Assembly (NCBI GenBank): GCA_019096155.1
Contig: JAHCVI010000003.1
Coordinates: 3,472,001-3,536,000 of the forward strand
Length of the DNA stretch: 64,000 nucleotides
Direction of reading: 5' to 3'
DNA from: Staphylotrichum longicolle
Taxonomy: Eukaryota; Ascomycota; Sordariomycetes; Sordariales; Chaetomiaceae
The position numbers and the translations under genes are program-made. Under the pieces are notes generated by a model. It was given only the letters and a program-made list of their open reading frames with translations, did not search any database and was not told the DNA's origin. Positions 11,601 to 21,084 of the stretch are shown piece after piece. Numbering within the stretch: the stretch's first letter is position 1; every line of letters starts with the position of its first letter.

Positions 11601-12444
11601 CGAGTCGCGGTGCGTGGCGCTGCTGGTGGACCTGCAGCGGCGGGCGCCCGGGGTGCGCGGGCGGATGTGGCCGGGGCGGTTCGTCGAGCGGGCTGTTGGG
11701 CAGCGCGCTGACCATCATGATGATGATGATGATGATGATGATGAGAAGGAGGGGGAGAACGTTCGGGATTTCAGGGGGTGTTACCTTGTCGGGTTGGACA
11801 AGGCCGATCCGGACATGGGTAAAGAGGAGTTGAAGATTGCGCTCGGGGCGCTGCAGGGCGTGCTCGCGCGGTTCGAGGGGCAGATGCGCGGAGACGAGAA
11901 GTATTTCGACGCGAGGAGTTGTTGGTTGAGTGCCGGGGTGGTGAATCGGGCGGAGCTGGGCGAGTTGGAGATTGATCGGCGTGAATGGGGAGAGTACACG
12001 CCTGGTGACGAGGAGGAGGAGGAAGAAGAGGAGGAAGAGGAGCAGGAGCAGGGTTCTGAGGAAGAGTCTGGGCCCGCGTCGGAAGAGGAGGAGTTTTGGA
12101 CGGGCCCGTCCAAGAAGGAGAAGAAGAAGAAGGGTGCCGCGGCGAGGCGGCAGATTGCTGTCGTTGATCTCCGCGCGGACAAGACTAAGAAGTTCCGCAC
12201 TGCGGCCGACGCTATGAACCGCATCCGGTGGGATCCGGAGCTGGACAGCAGCGACTATGTGGTCGGCTACGAGGACCGGTTTACGGGGGCGCAGGAGAAG
12301 GAGCTCGAGGCATGGAAGAGCGAGCAGACGGACGAGGAGTTCATCCCGCAGCATCGGATTCTGTATTTCAAGCGGAAGAGCGATGGGAGGAAGGTTTGGG
12401 ACCGCAGGACCAGGTTTGATGAGCTGTTTGGGAATGTAGTTTAG
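8644..12444 (+). CDS. Four-domain RNA-end processing protein: 2H phosphoesterase, EEP nuclease, PAP-like nucleotidyltransferase, MJ1316
   Basis: A single exon of 1266 codons. Residues about 15-210 form a LigT/2H phosphoesterase. The second catalytic motif is MHLTVAQ (His159, Thr161). The first, PPHVNLVYPF, is readable only in another frame (8729-8870). Residues about 290-595 are an endonuclease/exonuclease/phosphatase domain with YNVL, VLVLQEVTDGF, HLSHG, AGDFNV and a closing SDHWG. Residues about 680-1050 resemble poly(A) polymerase: GSYALDVW, the metal-binding pair Asp698/Asp700 in SDIDVL, a third Asp752 in KMDLQY, and a helical RAIKTWAKSRG region. An Asp run and a Glu-rich linker follow. 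Residues about 1183-1266 match the MJ1316 (DUF504) domain: RIRWDPELDSSDYVVGYEDR, IPQHRILYFKR and KVWDRRTRFDELFG. Human LENG9 also pairs MJ1316 with a 2H domain. Inferred role: recognise, open, trim and re-extend damaged or cyclic-phosphate RNA 3' ends. No targeting signal is seen. The substrate is unknown. Confidence 0.88.
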   Translation: MAEAEPTTPSRISFSLTSHDTALALIPPPPLAPPRPSPRPLRQGLPQVAAPRQPRLPLCPARVARPGRRGHRRGARCGLSSSERWESDEMRMQMQMRLGGVGVFQHRRDNTIYLTAAGPEDGEKELERLRGLVLGALGANDGEDGKEKRGKGKKGYKMHLTVAQSEDVNCAAHKFLVEKVGLVPRVEWRVGELAVLVRERGAKGESVMRLWGTVGLDGRVERVEELGAFYDGLGAVRNEGTVEDEGEEGEEAAAERDQLQSGMPFYFEEETERWVSFAASTLETEREERTSLTVASYNVLAEFEWPASEARYPLLVKNILAENAEADVLVLQEVTDGFLSYLLGDEQIRDAYSFCSHGPPSQDDIEPLPNYLNIVVLSKTAFDWEYVSFHRKHKGAVVACFKDIGRFEGNRFLPVVLAAVHLSHGLTDGAVAAKKADIKRITGYLSEMYPKHPWILAGDFNVTTSSASIDAALKKKTISDLSATHLASLDKLFAEVKLDDAWRTAVADGDESDLDSDELNGEQGATWDPTANGMAAAMAAGGGNTRPQRYDRILVRGEGLLEVSKFNMFGFLTEQGDARGSDKFASDHWGIRCTLTVGSSADKAEGPSEEIASLVVPVHLKEAPEPLSQEGSVEEALIELGVIPSEEEASKRETALDLLKSVILDAPAAEIAGSRVQPAVVVVPVGSYALDVWTSSSDIDVLCIGPFSTNTFFALASQRLRKAAAQGIRILRRVKAHTGTMLEIEVHDIKMDLQYCPATSVAERWPAVLRTPPSDPIWSLSAPTLSKLKAIRDIDYLRRSIPDLATFRLAHRAIKTWAKSRGIYSARFGFLSGIQISILLARVHKLLAHNNPGTPPSAETLLATFFTHYAAFPFHTHLAFDPFFHRARIPYTRTTREPLAILGFFPPTLNTALAASIPSAQTLAAELRRASDALTTTSTIPSSWTAFLSAPAAAADFLAAHKTFVKLDVQYWGLGLARGAQLLGWVESRCVALLVDLQRRAPGVRGRMWPGRFVERAVGQRADHHDDDDDDDDEKEGENVRDFRGCYLVGLDKADPDMGKEELKIALGALQGVLARFEGQMRGDEKYFDARSCWLSAGVVNRAELGELEIDRREWGEYTPGDEEEEEEEEEEEQEQGSEEESGPASEEEEFWTGPSKKEKKKKGAAARRQIAVVDLRADKTKKFRTAADAMNRIRWDPELDSSDYVVGYEDRFTGAQEKELEAWKSEQTDEEFIPQHRILYFKRKSDGRKVWDRRTRFDELFGNVV
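8721..8890 (+). other. Compensating frame shift inside the 2H domain
   Basis: The frame of the ATG reads low-complexity Pro/Arg text after a run of nine C (8721-8729). The +1 frame instead reads HLWPRLDRLRALYDKAYPKW and then PPHVNLVYPFV, a proper 2H N-terminal half. The original frame becomes sensible again at about MQMRLGGVGVFQHRRDNTIY (8920 onward). One surplus C at 8721-8729 and one missing base near 8871-8890 restore a continuous domain of the same length. No splice pair explains it. Confidence 0.75.
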
Positions 12445-12520
12445 GGAAGTAGCTGGATTGTTCGCAATGCATAGATGAGTGTCTTGCCAAACTCGACTAG
12501 ATCAACATGTATTTTGGGTA

Positions 12521-14625
12521 TCAAATCTCATTGCCGCTTTCAGTCCCTGCAACCGGTCTCGCCTTCTCCTCTTTGGAAAGTGCATACTCCATCTCCCAGC
12601 TGCTAGGAAAAGCTTCCAATTTGCTCCTCCAGTCACCAGGTTTCCTTGAGAATCCCTCGATCAGTTCGTCCACGCCCCGCTTGGTAGAGGTTGGGGCATT
12701 TTCCGAGATGTCCGGCCTCGCCAGCTCCATCGGGGGCTGCCTATCAAGCATAGCCCACAGTCTCTTCTCTTCGTAGTAGGACGCCCTGGCATCCAGTTCG
12801 TCGGCATACGCCTCGTGTTCACGTTCCGCGCGGATCCGGTTCCGCAGGATTCCGCGCGCAGTCCCTGATTTGGGGTACTCGAGCGCCGAGTGGACGAGGA
12901 TTTCGTTCATCTCGCGCTTAATCGCCCCCTTCTCTGCTTTGTCCTGCCGAGGAAGAGGGGCTTCAAGCTCGTCGGCATACGTGGTCCCGGCGCCAAGTTC
13001 GACCGACCCCTGATCAGAGCCAGAGACGGACTCCATCTCGTCGTCGATTTGGTCTTCCTCCTCCTCCTCCTCCGAGTCTGACTCTCCATCACGGGGAGTT
13101 TCGGTGCTCTCCAGCTCAAGGCCAAGCGCCCTCTCCACCTCGTCGTAGGACATTGGCGCCTGCTCGCCCTCACCATCCCATCCACCCAAGTCCCCGTTAT
13201 CAACATCATACACATCAAGCCTTAACCGCCTAGCGCACTTGGCCCAAAACTGGCGACTGTTGGTCGGCAGCCCCAGCGACAACGCAGCGGCCTCGACGTC
13301 CTGAATCCACACTCTTTTCCTCGCGTCCGGATACAGCTGCCTCCTCGCCTTGACCCTCGCCTCCCCTACAAAGATGGTCGCGGCAACCAACCTCCTCGTT
13401 ACCTCCACCGCGAGCGCATAAAAATCTTCCAACGCGGTCGCCCGCACCGCGGAAGCTCCCCCCGCGACCTTGTCCCAGTTATACTCGTCCACGCTCGCGT
13501 TCATAAACACCCTCTCGCTCAAACCCAACCACGCCCGCACCCGAAACAGCGCCCCACTCTTCATCCCCCCTTCCCCATCTTTCTCCTCCTCCTCCTCCTC
13601 CTCCTCCTCCGTCTGCCGCCCCGTCACCATCGTCCCCCTCGTCATCCTCTCCTCAGCCGCCTTCCAATTCCCCCGCCAGACCAACCACCCGTCCTCCCCC
13701 ACCTCCCCTTCTCCACCCCTTCCTCGTGCGCCTCCTGCCGCGCGGCGACCGCGTCGGCGGCCTCCTCCAGCGCCGCGCAGCACGCCTGGCTCAGCTCGAC
13801 GGCGGCGGGCACGTCCGCGGGCACGACGAGCGCGCCGGCCTCCCGCCGCGCGGCGGCGTCCCTCAGCAGGCTCAGGTACGCGGCCACCTCGAGGGCGCTC
13901 TTGGTGCGCACGCGCGCGGCGACGCGGGCCGGGTCGTCGGCGCCGAGGCGGGCGAGGGCGGAGAAGAGGAGGGCCTTTTCCGGGGCGGTCCAGGCGGCGA
14001 GGCCGATCTGGGACGGCGGCAGGGGGTGGGCGTCGTTGTCGTTGGCGTCCTGGGAGGTGAAGCGGGCCGAGGCGTCGAGGATGTCCTCGTTGAGGAGGGC
14101 GAGGTAGGCGTGGTTGAAGGGGGTTGGCTTGAGGCGCTTGAGCGGGCGCGGGGAGGGGGAGCGGGAGCGCTTGTTGCGCGGGGAGGACCAGTGGGAGGGG
14201 GGGGGGGGCACGGTGCTGTACGGGGAGAGGGGGCGTTTTGGGGTTTGAGGCGGGAAGAAGTGTTCCTGAGTGTTGGGCTCGGCTCTGAGAGAGGAGTGGT
14301 CATCGGGCAGGGCGAGGTCGGGTTCGGAAGAGGCGACCGAGGGATTGTAGTGGCTGCCGTCCGAGGAGACTGAGGGGCGGCGCGGTGGGATTCGGTCGAG
14401 ATCGTCTTGATCGCCGGTCTCATACTCGAGGTTGTCATTGCTGTCGCTTTCACCAGAAGCATGGTTCTCGACTTCCCCTTCGTCGCTCTCGGGAATCTCG
14501 TCGGAATGCGCTCTTGCTGTTTGGGGTTGCTGTAATTGTCTGATGACCATGGACACGGAGTCTCTCAGACGGCTGGTGTCTTGGTCACTGCGGTCACCAT
14601 GGTCGCCGGACTGGTCCAAGTCCAT
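12521..14625 (-). CDS. RRN5: RNA polymerase I upstream activation factor Rrn5 (frame break in the middle)
   Basis: The protein starts at the ATG at 14625 (MDLDQSGDHG) with an acidic, phosphosite-rich N-terminus. A basic KRSRSPSPRPLKRLK block follows, then the conserved FNHAYLALLNEDI segment and a SANT/Myb-like stretch (WTAPEKALLFSALARLG). The C-terminal half has WLGLSERVFMN, VRATALEDFYALAVEVTRR, VEAAALSLGLPTNSRQFW and a highly acidic tail. This order matches Rrn5, a subunit of the upstream activating factor that binds the rDNA upstream element and recruits RNA polymerase I. The two halves lie in different frames. They meet at a run of five C on the + strand (13696-13700), where one missing G on the coding strand would give RWGEDGW and a 701-residue protein. 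There is no intron signal there. The gene converges on the RNA-repair gene with only 76 bases between the stop codons. Confidence 0.82.
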
Positions 14626-15087
14626 CTTGGGCGGAATTGACGTCAAAACAACCTGACTGTTGTGCAGCGGCCCTGTTTGAACAGCAAATGATGCCCCAGA
14701 CCTAGGTCATGTCAGGATACCCGCAAGCAAGCAGACAGAAATTGCGCCCTCGGGTTTAGGCAGCTTCTGGCTTGGGTAAGTCGGCCTGCTTGTTGATGAA
14801 GACTGTGCGAGCGAGTACTTGGTAAAGTGAGTGTTGATGAGCTCAGGACTTCCCAAGTTCAAAAATCTGAAGTGAACACACGGTGGGAGATTGTAAGTGC
14901 ACAGTGCCATTCCGAAGTGCAGGATTCGGAGATTTTTAGCCAATGGTGTATCTTACCGCTCTGCAGGGGTTCAAAAGCCATGTTTGAGCCAGGGTGCCAC
15001 CTGCTGGTTTCAACGTCAACTCTTCAAGGAAAAAACTTGGGGGGAGTGAAAATCTCAGCCATCACAAGCCATGATACCGACCTAAAC
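14626..15087. promoter_or_regulatory. Divergent promoter between RRN5 and IRC3
   Basis: About 460 bases between two divergent starts. It must hold the promoters and leaders of both genes. I see no further gene or strong motif. Confidence 0.5.
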
Positions 15088-17149
15088 ATGAGAAACTTAA
15101 TTGCGGCAGCTCTGAGGGTGAGAGTGCCGCCGAGAGTGGCGAGAGTAGCCTTGCAGCCTGGTCTGCGGAGGATATGCAGCTCAGCAAGACTGCTGGCGCA
15201 GGATGAGCCCCGAACGGTGCCCACGGCCTCGCCCGGCCTTACCTTGCGTAACTACCAGGAAGAGTGCATTCAATCCGTGCTGTCGTCCCTCGAAAAGGGC
15301 CACAAGCGGTTGGGTGTCTCGCTGGCCACCGGCAGCGGCAAGACTGTACGCTCTTTCCGTCTTGTCACTTCTCGCAAATGCTGAGACTTCGATGCAGGTC
15401 ATCTTCACCCAACTCATCGGCCGCGTCAAGCCCCGGTCCGAGGCGGCAACCCAAACGCTCATCCTGGCGCACAGGCGGGAGCTCGTTGAGCAGGCTGCCC
15501 GCCACTGCTCCAACACCTACCCGGACAAGGTCATCGAGCTCGAGCTGGGCAAGCTGTCTGCCTCGGGCAACGCCGATATCACTGTGGCCAGTCTGCAGAG
15601 TATCTTGTCCAGAGACCGGTTTCTGAAGTTTGACCCGGCAAAGTTCAAGCTGGTCCTGGTAGACGAGGCCCACCACATTGTCGCCCCAGGTTACCTAAAG
15701 GTGCTGGAGCACTTCGGGTTGAGGACCAAGCAGCCTGACTCCCCGCACTTGGTTGGCGTATCGGCCACCTTCTCCCGCTTCGACGGTCTGAGGCTGGGCG
15801 CCGTCATTGACGAGATTGTCTATCACAAGGACTACGTGGACATGATAGGCGAGAAGTGGCTCAGCGATGTCGTCTTCACCACCGTCGAGAGCAAGGCCGA
15901 TCTGTCCAAGGTGAAGCGCAAGGGGAAAGGAGGGAGTGGGGAGTTTGATACCGACTCCCTGTCCAAAGCAGTCAATACCGTTGAGCTTAACGACATTGTC
16001 ATCCGTACTTGGTTTGCCAAGGCTGCAGGGAGGAAGTCGACCCTGGTGTTCTGCGTCGACCTGGCACACGTCGCCGCACTGACCCAAAGGTTTCGTCACT
16101 ACGGCATCGACGCCCGGTTTGTGACGGGCGATACACCCACGCGGGACAGAGCCGAGCGCTTGGACGACTTCAAGAAGGGCAAGTTCCCCGTGCTGCTCAA
16201 CTGTGGCGTTTTCACGGAGGGCACCGACATTCCCAACATCGACTGCGTTGTCCTGGCACGGCCAACCCGGTCTCGGAATCTGCTCATCCAGATGATAGGG
16301 CGCGGTATGAGGCTCCATACCGGCAAGCAGAACTGCCACATCATCGACATGGTCGCCGGTCTTGAGACGGGCATCGTCACCACTCCTACATTGTTCGGCT
16401 TGGACCCCGACGAGATTGTGAGCGAAGCACCGGCCGACAAGATGTACGAACTAGCGGACCGTAAAGAGGCGGAGAAGGCTCGGGAGACTCAATCTCGGCA
16501 GCACATCACGGGTCCCGAGGCCACAGGGCGCTCTTACAACGTCACCTTTACCGAGTACGACTCTGTGTTCGACCTGATCGCCGACACATCTGGAGAGAAA
16601 CACATCCGCTCAATCAGCCAACACTCATGGGTCCAGGTCAGCGCTGACAAGTTTATCCTCAACGGGCCGGGTGGCACATACCTGAAGCTGCAGGAGATTG
16701 TCGACAGCGGTCCAGACCAACCCAGGTTCAGGGCATATGAAGTGCGGGCTCTGCCGGCCGGCATGTCGAAGTCTCCCTATGCCGCCCCGCGCGAGCTCTT
16801 GACGGCAGCCACCTTTACCGACGCCGTCCATGGCTGCGACAAGTACGCCAGCGAAAACTACCCGTTGTACATCATTGGGGCGAGACTGGCGTGGAGGAAG
16901 GCGCCGGCAACTGAGGAGCAACTCAAGTTTCTGAACAAGATGAGGGCAGCTGATGACAAGCTGGGGCCGGGAGATGTCACCAAGGGCAGGGCGGCCGACA
17001 TGATCACCAAGATCAAGCACGGGGCGCGGGGTCGGTTTGCCAACATCGAGGCCGTCAAGAGAAGGCAACAGAAATCGGCCATGGCCGATGAGCTGCACCG
17101 CGCAAGGAAACTCAGCGAGCTTGTGTCGGTCGGGCCATTGTCAGCTTGA
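15088..17149 (+). CDS. IRC3: Mitochondrial SF2 DNA helicase Irc3
   Basis: Two exons, 15088-15345 and 15398-17149, are split by a 52-base GTACGC...CAG intron that falls exactly after the Walker A Lys-Thr; 669 residues. The ATG at 15088 begins an Arg-rich, acid-free presequence (MRNLIAAALRVRVPPRVARV) suited to mitochondrial import. Upstream in-frame codons would bury it. Helicase motifs in order: Q-like LRNYQEECI, motif I GVSLATGSGKT (residues 76-86), LILAHRRELVEQ, motif II VDEAHH, motif III GVSATFSRFDG, motif IV STLVFCVDLAHV, motif V FTEGTDIPNID, motif VI QMIGRGMRLH. Yeast Irc3 is a branch-directed helicase that maintains mitochondrial DNA. The same role is inferred here. The C-terminal region (KHIRSISQHSWVQV and after) is the Irc3-specific extension. 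Confidence 0.93.
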
Positions 17150-17793
17150 TCTTTGTGTGCACCACAAAATGCCAATGTGGCAGCTGCTCGAACGGCCGAT
17201 ATGGCGCCATGCTCAAACATCGGACATGAAGCAGGGCAGAAATTCATTGCAGGGCAGGCTGCGGGCTGTAGGCGGGTCTTCCATCTGGAATTCCATCTTC
17301 GCCACAAGGGCATTTGGGTACAGAGCTAAGTTGCTGCGGTCAGCTCGCACTTCTTGGCCTGTTCTGCCGTTCCTTCCTGCGATACTTCAGAACTTCAGCA
17401 CCCCCGCCTCAACCCGTGCCAATTCCAAGAGCGTGCCTTCCTGCTCCTTTCACTGAATTTCACAAGCTTCACTCACCGCAACTTTTGGATTCCATCATCG
17501 GAACGTCAATTGGGGGGTTCAAGGTGCGGTTATCAGGTGCAGGGTACAAGTTGAGCGCAGCCCGGACTTGTGGCCCAAGAGTCCGGGTTTTGGGGTTTGG
17601 TTTACTCCCCGTTGCATGCTATCTTTCACTCCCACTTGTTCACCCACCCACTCTCCTCTTTCTTTTTGCGTACACACAAAACAAACACCATTCTTGACCA
17701 CCAAACTCTCTACGCCGATTCAAGCGGCTGGTCGCTTTGCCCATTTCTCACTCCATTCCTGCGATATCTCAGTCAACCACTCGCAAGATTAAA
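17150..17793. other. Intergenic region between IRC3 and the large orphan gene
   Basis: About 640 bases containing IRC3 3' sequence and the pyrimidine-rich leader of the next gene (CT-rich at 17620-17680). No other gene is seen. Confidence 0.5.
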
Positions 17794-20700
17794 ATGGAAG
17801 CATCTTCTGCGGGGGGCGGTGCTTCCGCCCACCCAGCAGCTTCTCCAGAGAGCGACTTTCAGGAAAGCCAGAAAACCATTGAGCATCAAACGGCACTGGC
17901 CAAAGTCGATTCTCTGGCCATCACCAACCAAGCTGGCGCCGATCTGGACTTGTGCGCTCTGCAAGCTTCACTGAACGTGAACCTAGCTCAGCATCGCAGC
18001 CAACTTCCAGAAGACGATCAGCTGAACAAGGACAATTGCGCCACGACAGATGCGGTCCAGGGGCCCCATCATGAGGACAATCGACCTGAGCACCCCGAGA
18101 ACCCTGAGCCCTGCTTGCAGGGAGAGTCGGCCGAGACCGTCATCACCATGTCCTCATGTTCCCCCATCCAATTCACGTCCGCCGCCAAGCGACAGAGGGT
18201 CAATTCGGCCTCGCTCACCTCTCCAGAGATGGACTCATTGCCAAAGCGAGTTCACATCTCCTCCGAGAAAGATACATTTCAGGCCGATCCCTGTGGCGCC
18301 TTTTGCCCGGAGCCGTGCTGGCAAGAAGTCCCAGCAGAGACTGCCATCGTGCCATCCTCCTCTTTTGTAGCCGTCGCTTCTGCCACCGCTCAACCAGGGC
18401 CTTCGGTTTCAGAAGAGCCCCAATATCCCGCTCAAAAGAAAGGCGGCGAGCCTCTGAGAAGGGATTCAACTGTCGACCCTCGCCAGGATGCTCCTCGCCC
18501 AGGGTCAACAAGGATCAACCCTCGTGTAGCAGCACCGTCTGCACGGCGCTCCAAGACGGGGAAGTCCTTTGCCATTTCTGCTGGCCGCCGTGGTTTGCAT
18601 CCCCTCAGGCCCTCGACGAAGGCTGCCGATCGAAAACTACATAACCGGTTGGCTCTGGTTCATCCGGATGCCCTGCCACTTCAAATCCCAAGGATCAGTG
18701 CGCTTCGTGGTAGGAAACATCCTAGAGCGCCCAAAACTCCATCGACGGCCCCCGATCAAGACCAAAGCGGCAAATATGCATCACGAAACCGCCGGGTTCC
18801 AGAAGGGCCACAGAGCCACGCAAGGGCCGAAACGGCCGCCGCCCAAGGCAGGATCCCGACTTTCGACATGGAAGGTATACCTCACGTTGTGGGCGGGTTG
18901 GTTGAGGTCTCTGTCGGCCGCAAGGACCTGCTCTTTGCGAAGCAGGTGTCCGGTGATCCATCCGATGTCTACAACAGCCTCAAGGTCCTTCGCCACGAGT
19001 TCTTCGCTTTTCCACCGCCCGACATGTTCGAGCATAATTGCGAGTTCGATCGGGTGTTGGAAGAGAGTCGCCCGACCTTCTGGGGGTTTCACCCAGACGT
19101 CATCGACCAGGAGGTCGATGGCTACGCTGCGCAAACCAAGCGCTTTGAGGGCCTGATGGAAGAGCATCACGCCGAATTCGACCTCATCTACAAGTCCTTC
19201 TTGGCCATCAAGGAGCAGCTTACGCATTGGAACTATGAGCGCGAGAGGGTCATCACGAGCGCATATGCGCTCAAACCAAAGACGGGTCCTGTCGCTCGAG
19301 CCAAGCGCCTTGATGAGATCGCTGCCGAGGAGCTCCCCCTGATGAAGCAGCTCGAAGTTGTCAAGCCGGCGCTGGAGGAGATCATCATGCGCGGCCGTCG
19401 CAGAATTGCACACGCTCTCAAGCAAGATCTTAGGGCACCCAGGGCGATTGACGATAGGCGAACCAGGGCCGGCCAGAGAATCATGGTCGAGGAGCAGGAA
19501 AAGGAACTTGGGGTCGCGGGAGCCACGATTGGAGTACGCTGCACCCCACAACAGCAGAGTGTTGAGACCTGCACCGCTATCCTGCGCTACACTCGGCTCG
19601 TCGTCGATGAGAGACTGGAATTGTTTGACGAACCCGACGACCTGCACAAGGCCAAGGCAGAGAAGGTGTGCAAGCAAGCGCTGACGGGCGCGTCAACCCC
19701 CGTGGATCGCGCACCAAACATCGACACTGTGATCACTGCAATCCCGGACTGGTTTACCATCCTCGACGCGAAGGGAACCGTCCCACTATACGGCGACACT
19801 CCTCTGGCTAGGTTCAAAGAACTTATCCAAAGCATGGCAAACTCATCTTGGGCTGCAAGAGACGAGCAGTGGGAAGACGAGGCCCGACCAGACCGAAACT
19901 CGTGGCGCAAGGAATATCACGAACCCCACAGCTCCTGGCCGAACGCCAAACAACGCAGCCGCGGGGGCTGGTGGCTCTGCCGCAGTGGCCCCGACGCGTC
20001 CGCTGCTGAGCGCAATTGCAAGCTCTGCCATGTGGCGACTCCAGCTCAACGTCCACGGCGGACGTCAACCGCCACACACCAGCATATCCTAGACGAGGTT
20101 GAGAAGGCCATGACCGAAGCCAATAAAAGGGACCGGCTGATGCTCAAGTACCAGCTGCAACAAGAGCGTCAGGACCTTGACGGGTATTGGCAGCAGCGCG
20201 AATGGAGCCGCTCAGGCGGTGGTGCCGACCTCGACCAGGTGTTGCACGACAGGGGCGTCAACGAGCTGAACTATCGGCCCTCGATTGAGCGGTCCCAGTC
20301 GTGGCAGCCTCAGGGCGCCGTGTCCCAGACCCAGAAAGTCCATGACACACTGGCCGGACTCGCCGACGGCATCGGCCGGATCGAACTGTCACAATCCCTG
20401 CCGAGTGAACTGCAGGCGCCCATTTCCGGAAAGCAGATCGAGACACAGAACAATACCCACACGGCCCATCGCCAGGAAGGCAAGAGTCAGCACCCTGAAC
20501 TGCTCCATGGGCATATGAGCGAGGACGTTGCTTCCCGGGCCGAACCGGCGCAGCGCCCACAGCGCCGTGCTGTTCCCCAATTCGATGAGCTGCTGTACGG
20601 CGTTCAAGTCAACGGCAGCCACTATCCCCAAGCAGCTGGCATCTCACAGCCCACACAAACCCTGACTGTGTCTGCGCGCGGCCACCCCTTGGTGTCCGGA

Positions 20701-21084
20701 GAGAACGCATCTCCTCAACCTAATCTGTCGCCTCGACCACACAATGTTGCTAGCACGCCGCGAATCCATCCACTCCTGTCCGGTGGACAGATTGGCCGGG
20801 TTCCATCCTCTCCAGTTGCTGACCCAGCTCAACTCTCCCATTATCTGGGCGGCGTGCCCCAAGTCAAGCCTTCGTTCCATACCGAGAGCCAGGGCTTAAC
20901 TCAAACCGTGCCGCCTGTATCGCTGCACCGCTACAACTCGTCTCAGGTGCATGACCTCCTACATGGCCGACAGTCTGCCAAGGATGTGTCTCCTGGCCAG
21001 GCGACGTCTTCGCAGCTGCGCTCGGCTCTGCTGCGTCCGGGACAGAAGAGCAACAAGGACAAGAGGGTGTCTTGGAAGTATTGA
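17794..21084 (+). CDS. Large, mostly disordered orphan protein with C-terminal LLxG-type motif repeats
   Basis: One uninterrupted exon of 1096 residues from the ATG at 17794 (MEASSAGGGA). An in-frame start 57 bases upstream adds only a short tail. I do not recognise the family. Residues about 1-340 are polar and disordered, with basic patches. Residues about 360-700 are the most ordered part, predicted helical and charged (for example HNCEFDRVLEESRPTFWGFHP). A Trp/Cys segment (WWLCRSG...NCKLCH) near residue 725-750 could bind a metal, but only three Cys and one His are visible. The C-terminal 200 residues hold six spaced copies of a short His/Leu/Gly motif. The last residues are DKRVSWKY, which fits the RVxF/W docking motif of protein phosphatase 1. 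Coding status is inferred from the unbroken frame and codon bias. The gene is probably lineage-restricted. Confidence 0.7.
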   Translation: MEASSAGGGASAHPAASPESDFQESQKTIEHQTALAKVDSLAITNQAGADLDLCALQASLNVNLAQHRSQLPEDDQLNKDNCATTDAVQGPHHEDNRPEHPENPEPCLQGESAETVITMSSCSPIQFTSAAKRQRVNSASLTSPEMDSLPKRVHISSEKDTFQADPCGAFCPEPCWQEVPAETAIVPSSSFVAVASATAQPGPSVSEEPQYPAQKKGGEPLRRDSTVDPRQDAPRPGSTRINPRVAAPSARRSKTGKSFAISAGRRGLHPLRPSTKAADRKLHNRLALVHPDALPLQIPRISALRGRKHPRAPKTPSTAPDQDQSGKYASRNRRVPEGPQSHARAETAAAQGRIPTFDMEGIPHVVGGLVEVSVGRKDLLFAKQVSGDPSDVYNSLKVLRHEFFAFPPPDMFEHNCEFDRVLEESRPTFWGFHPDVIDQEVDGYAAQTKRFEGLMEEHHAEFDLIYKSFLAIKEQLTHWNYERERVITSAYALKPKTGPVARAKRLDEIAAEELPLMKQLEVVKPALEEIIMRGRRRIAHALKQDLRAPRAIDDRRTRAGQRIMVEEQEKELGVAGATIGVRCTPQQQSVETCTAILRYTRLVVDERLELFDEPDDLHKAKAEKVCKQALTGASTPVDRAPNIDTVITAIPDWFTILDAKGTVPLYGDTPLARFKELIQSMANSSWAARDEQWEDEARPDRNSWRKEYHEPHSSWPNAKQRSRGGWWLCRSGPDASAAERNCKLCHVATPAQRPRRTSTATHQHILDEVEKAMTEANKRDRLMLKYQLQQERQDLDGYWQQREWSRSGGGADLDQVLHDRGVNELNYRPSIERSQSWQPQGAVSQTQKVHDTLAGLADGIGRIELSQSLPSELQAPISGKQIETQNNTHTAHRQEGKSQHPELLHGHMSEDVASRAEPAQRPQRRAVPQFDELLYGVQVNGSHYPQAAGISQPTQTLTVSARGHPLVSGENASPQPNLSPRPHNVASTPRIHPLLSGGQIGRVPSSPVADPAQLSHYLGGVPQVKPSFHTESQGLTQTVPPVSLHRYNSSQVHDLLHGRQSAKDVSPGQATSSQLRSALLRPGQKSNKDKRVSWKY
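20491..20970 (+). repeat. Six degenerate H-x-L-L-x-G peptide repeats encoded in tandem
   Basis: Within the orphan gene the peptides HPELLHG (20491), FDELLYG (20581), HPLVSG (20683), HPLLSG (20767), SHYLGG (20836) and HDLLHG (20950) recur every 24-37 codons. Each is followed by a polar, Ser/Pro/Gln-rich spacer. The DNA between them is diverged, so any duplication is old or the motif is selected. Confidence 0.6.

Noticed and set aside
10702..12354. 550-codon minus-strand frame
   Set aside because: It mirrors the RNA-repair gene in a GC-rich region. No family features.
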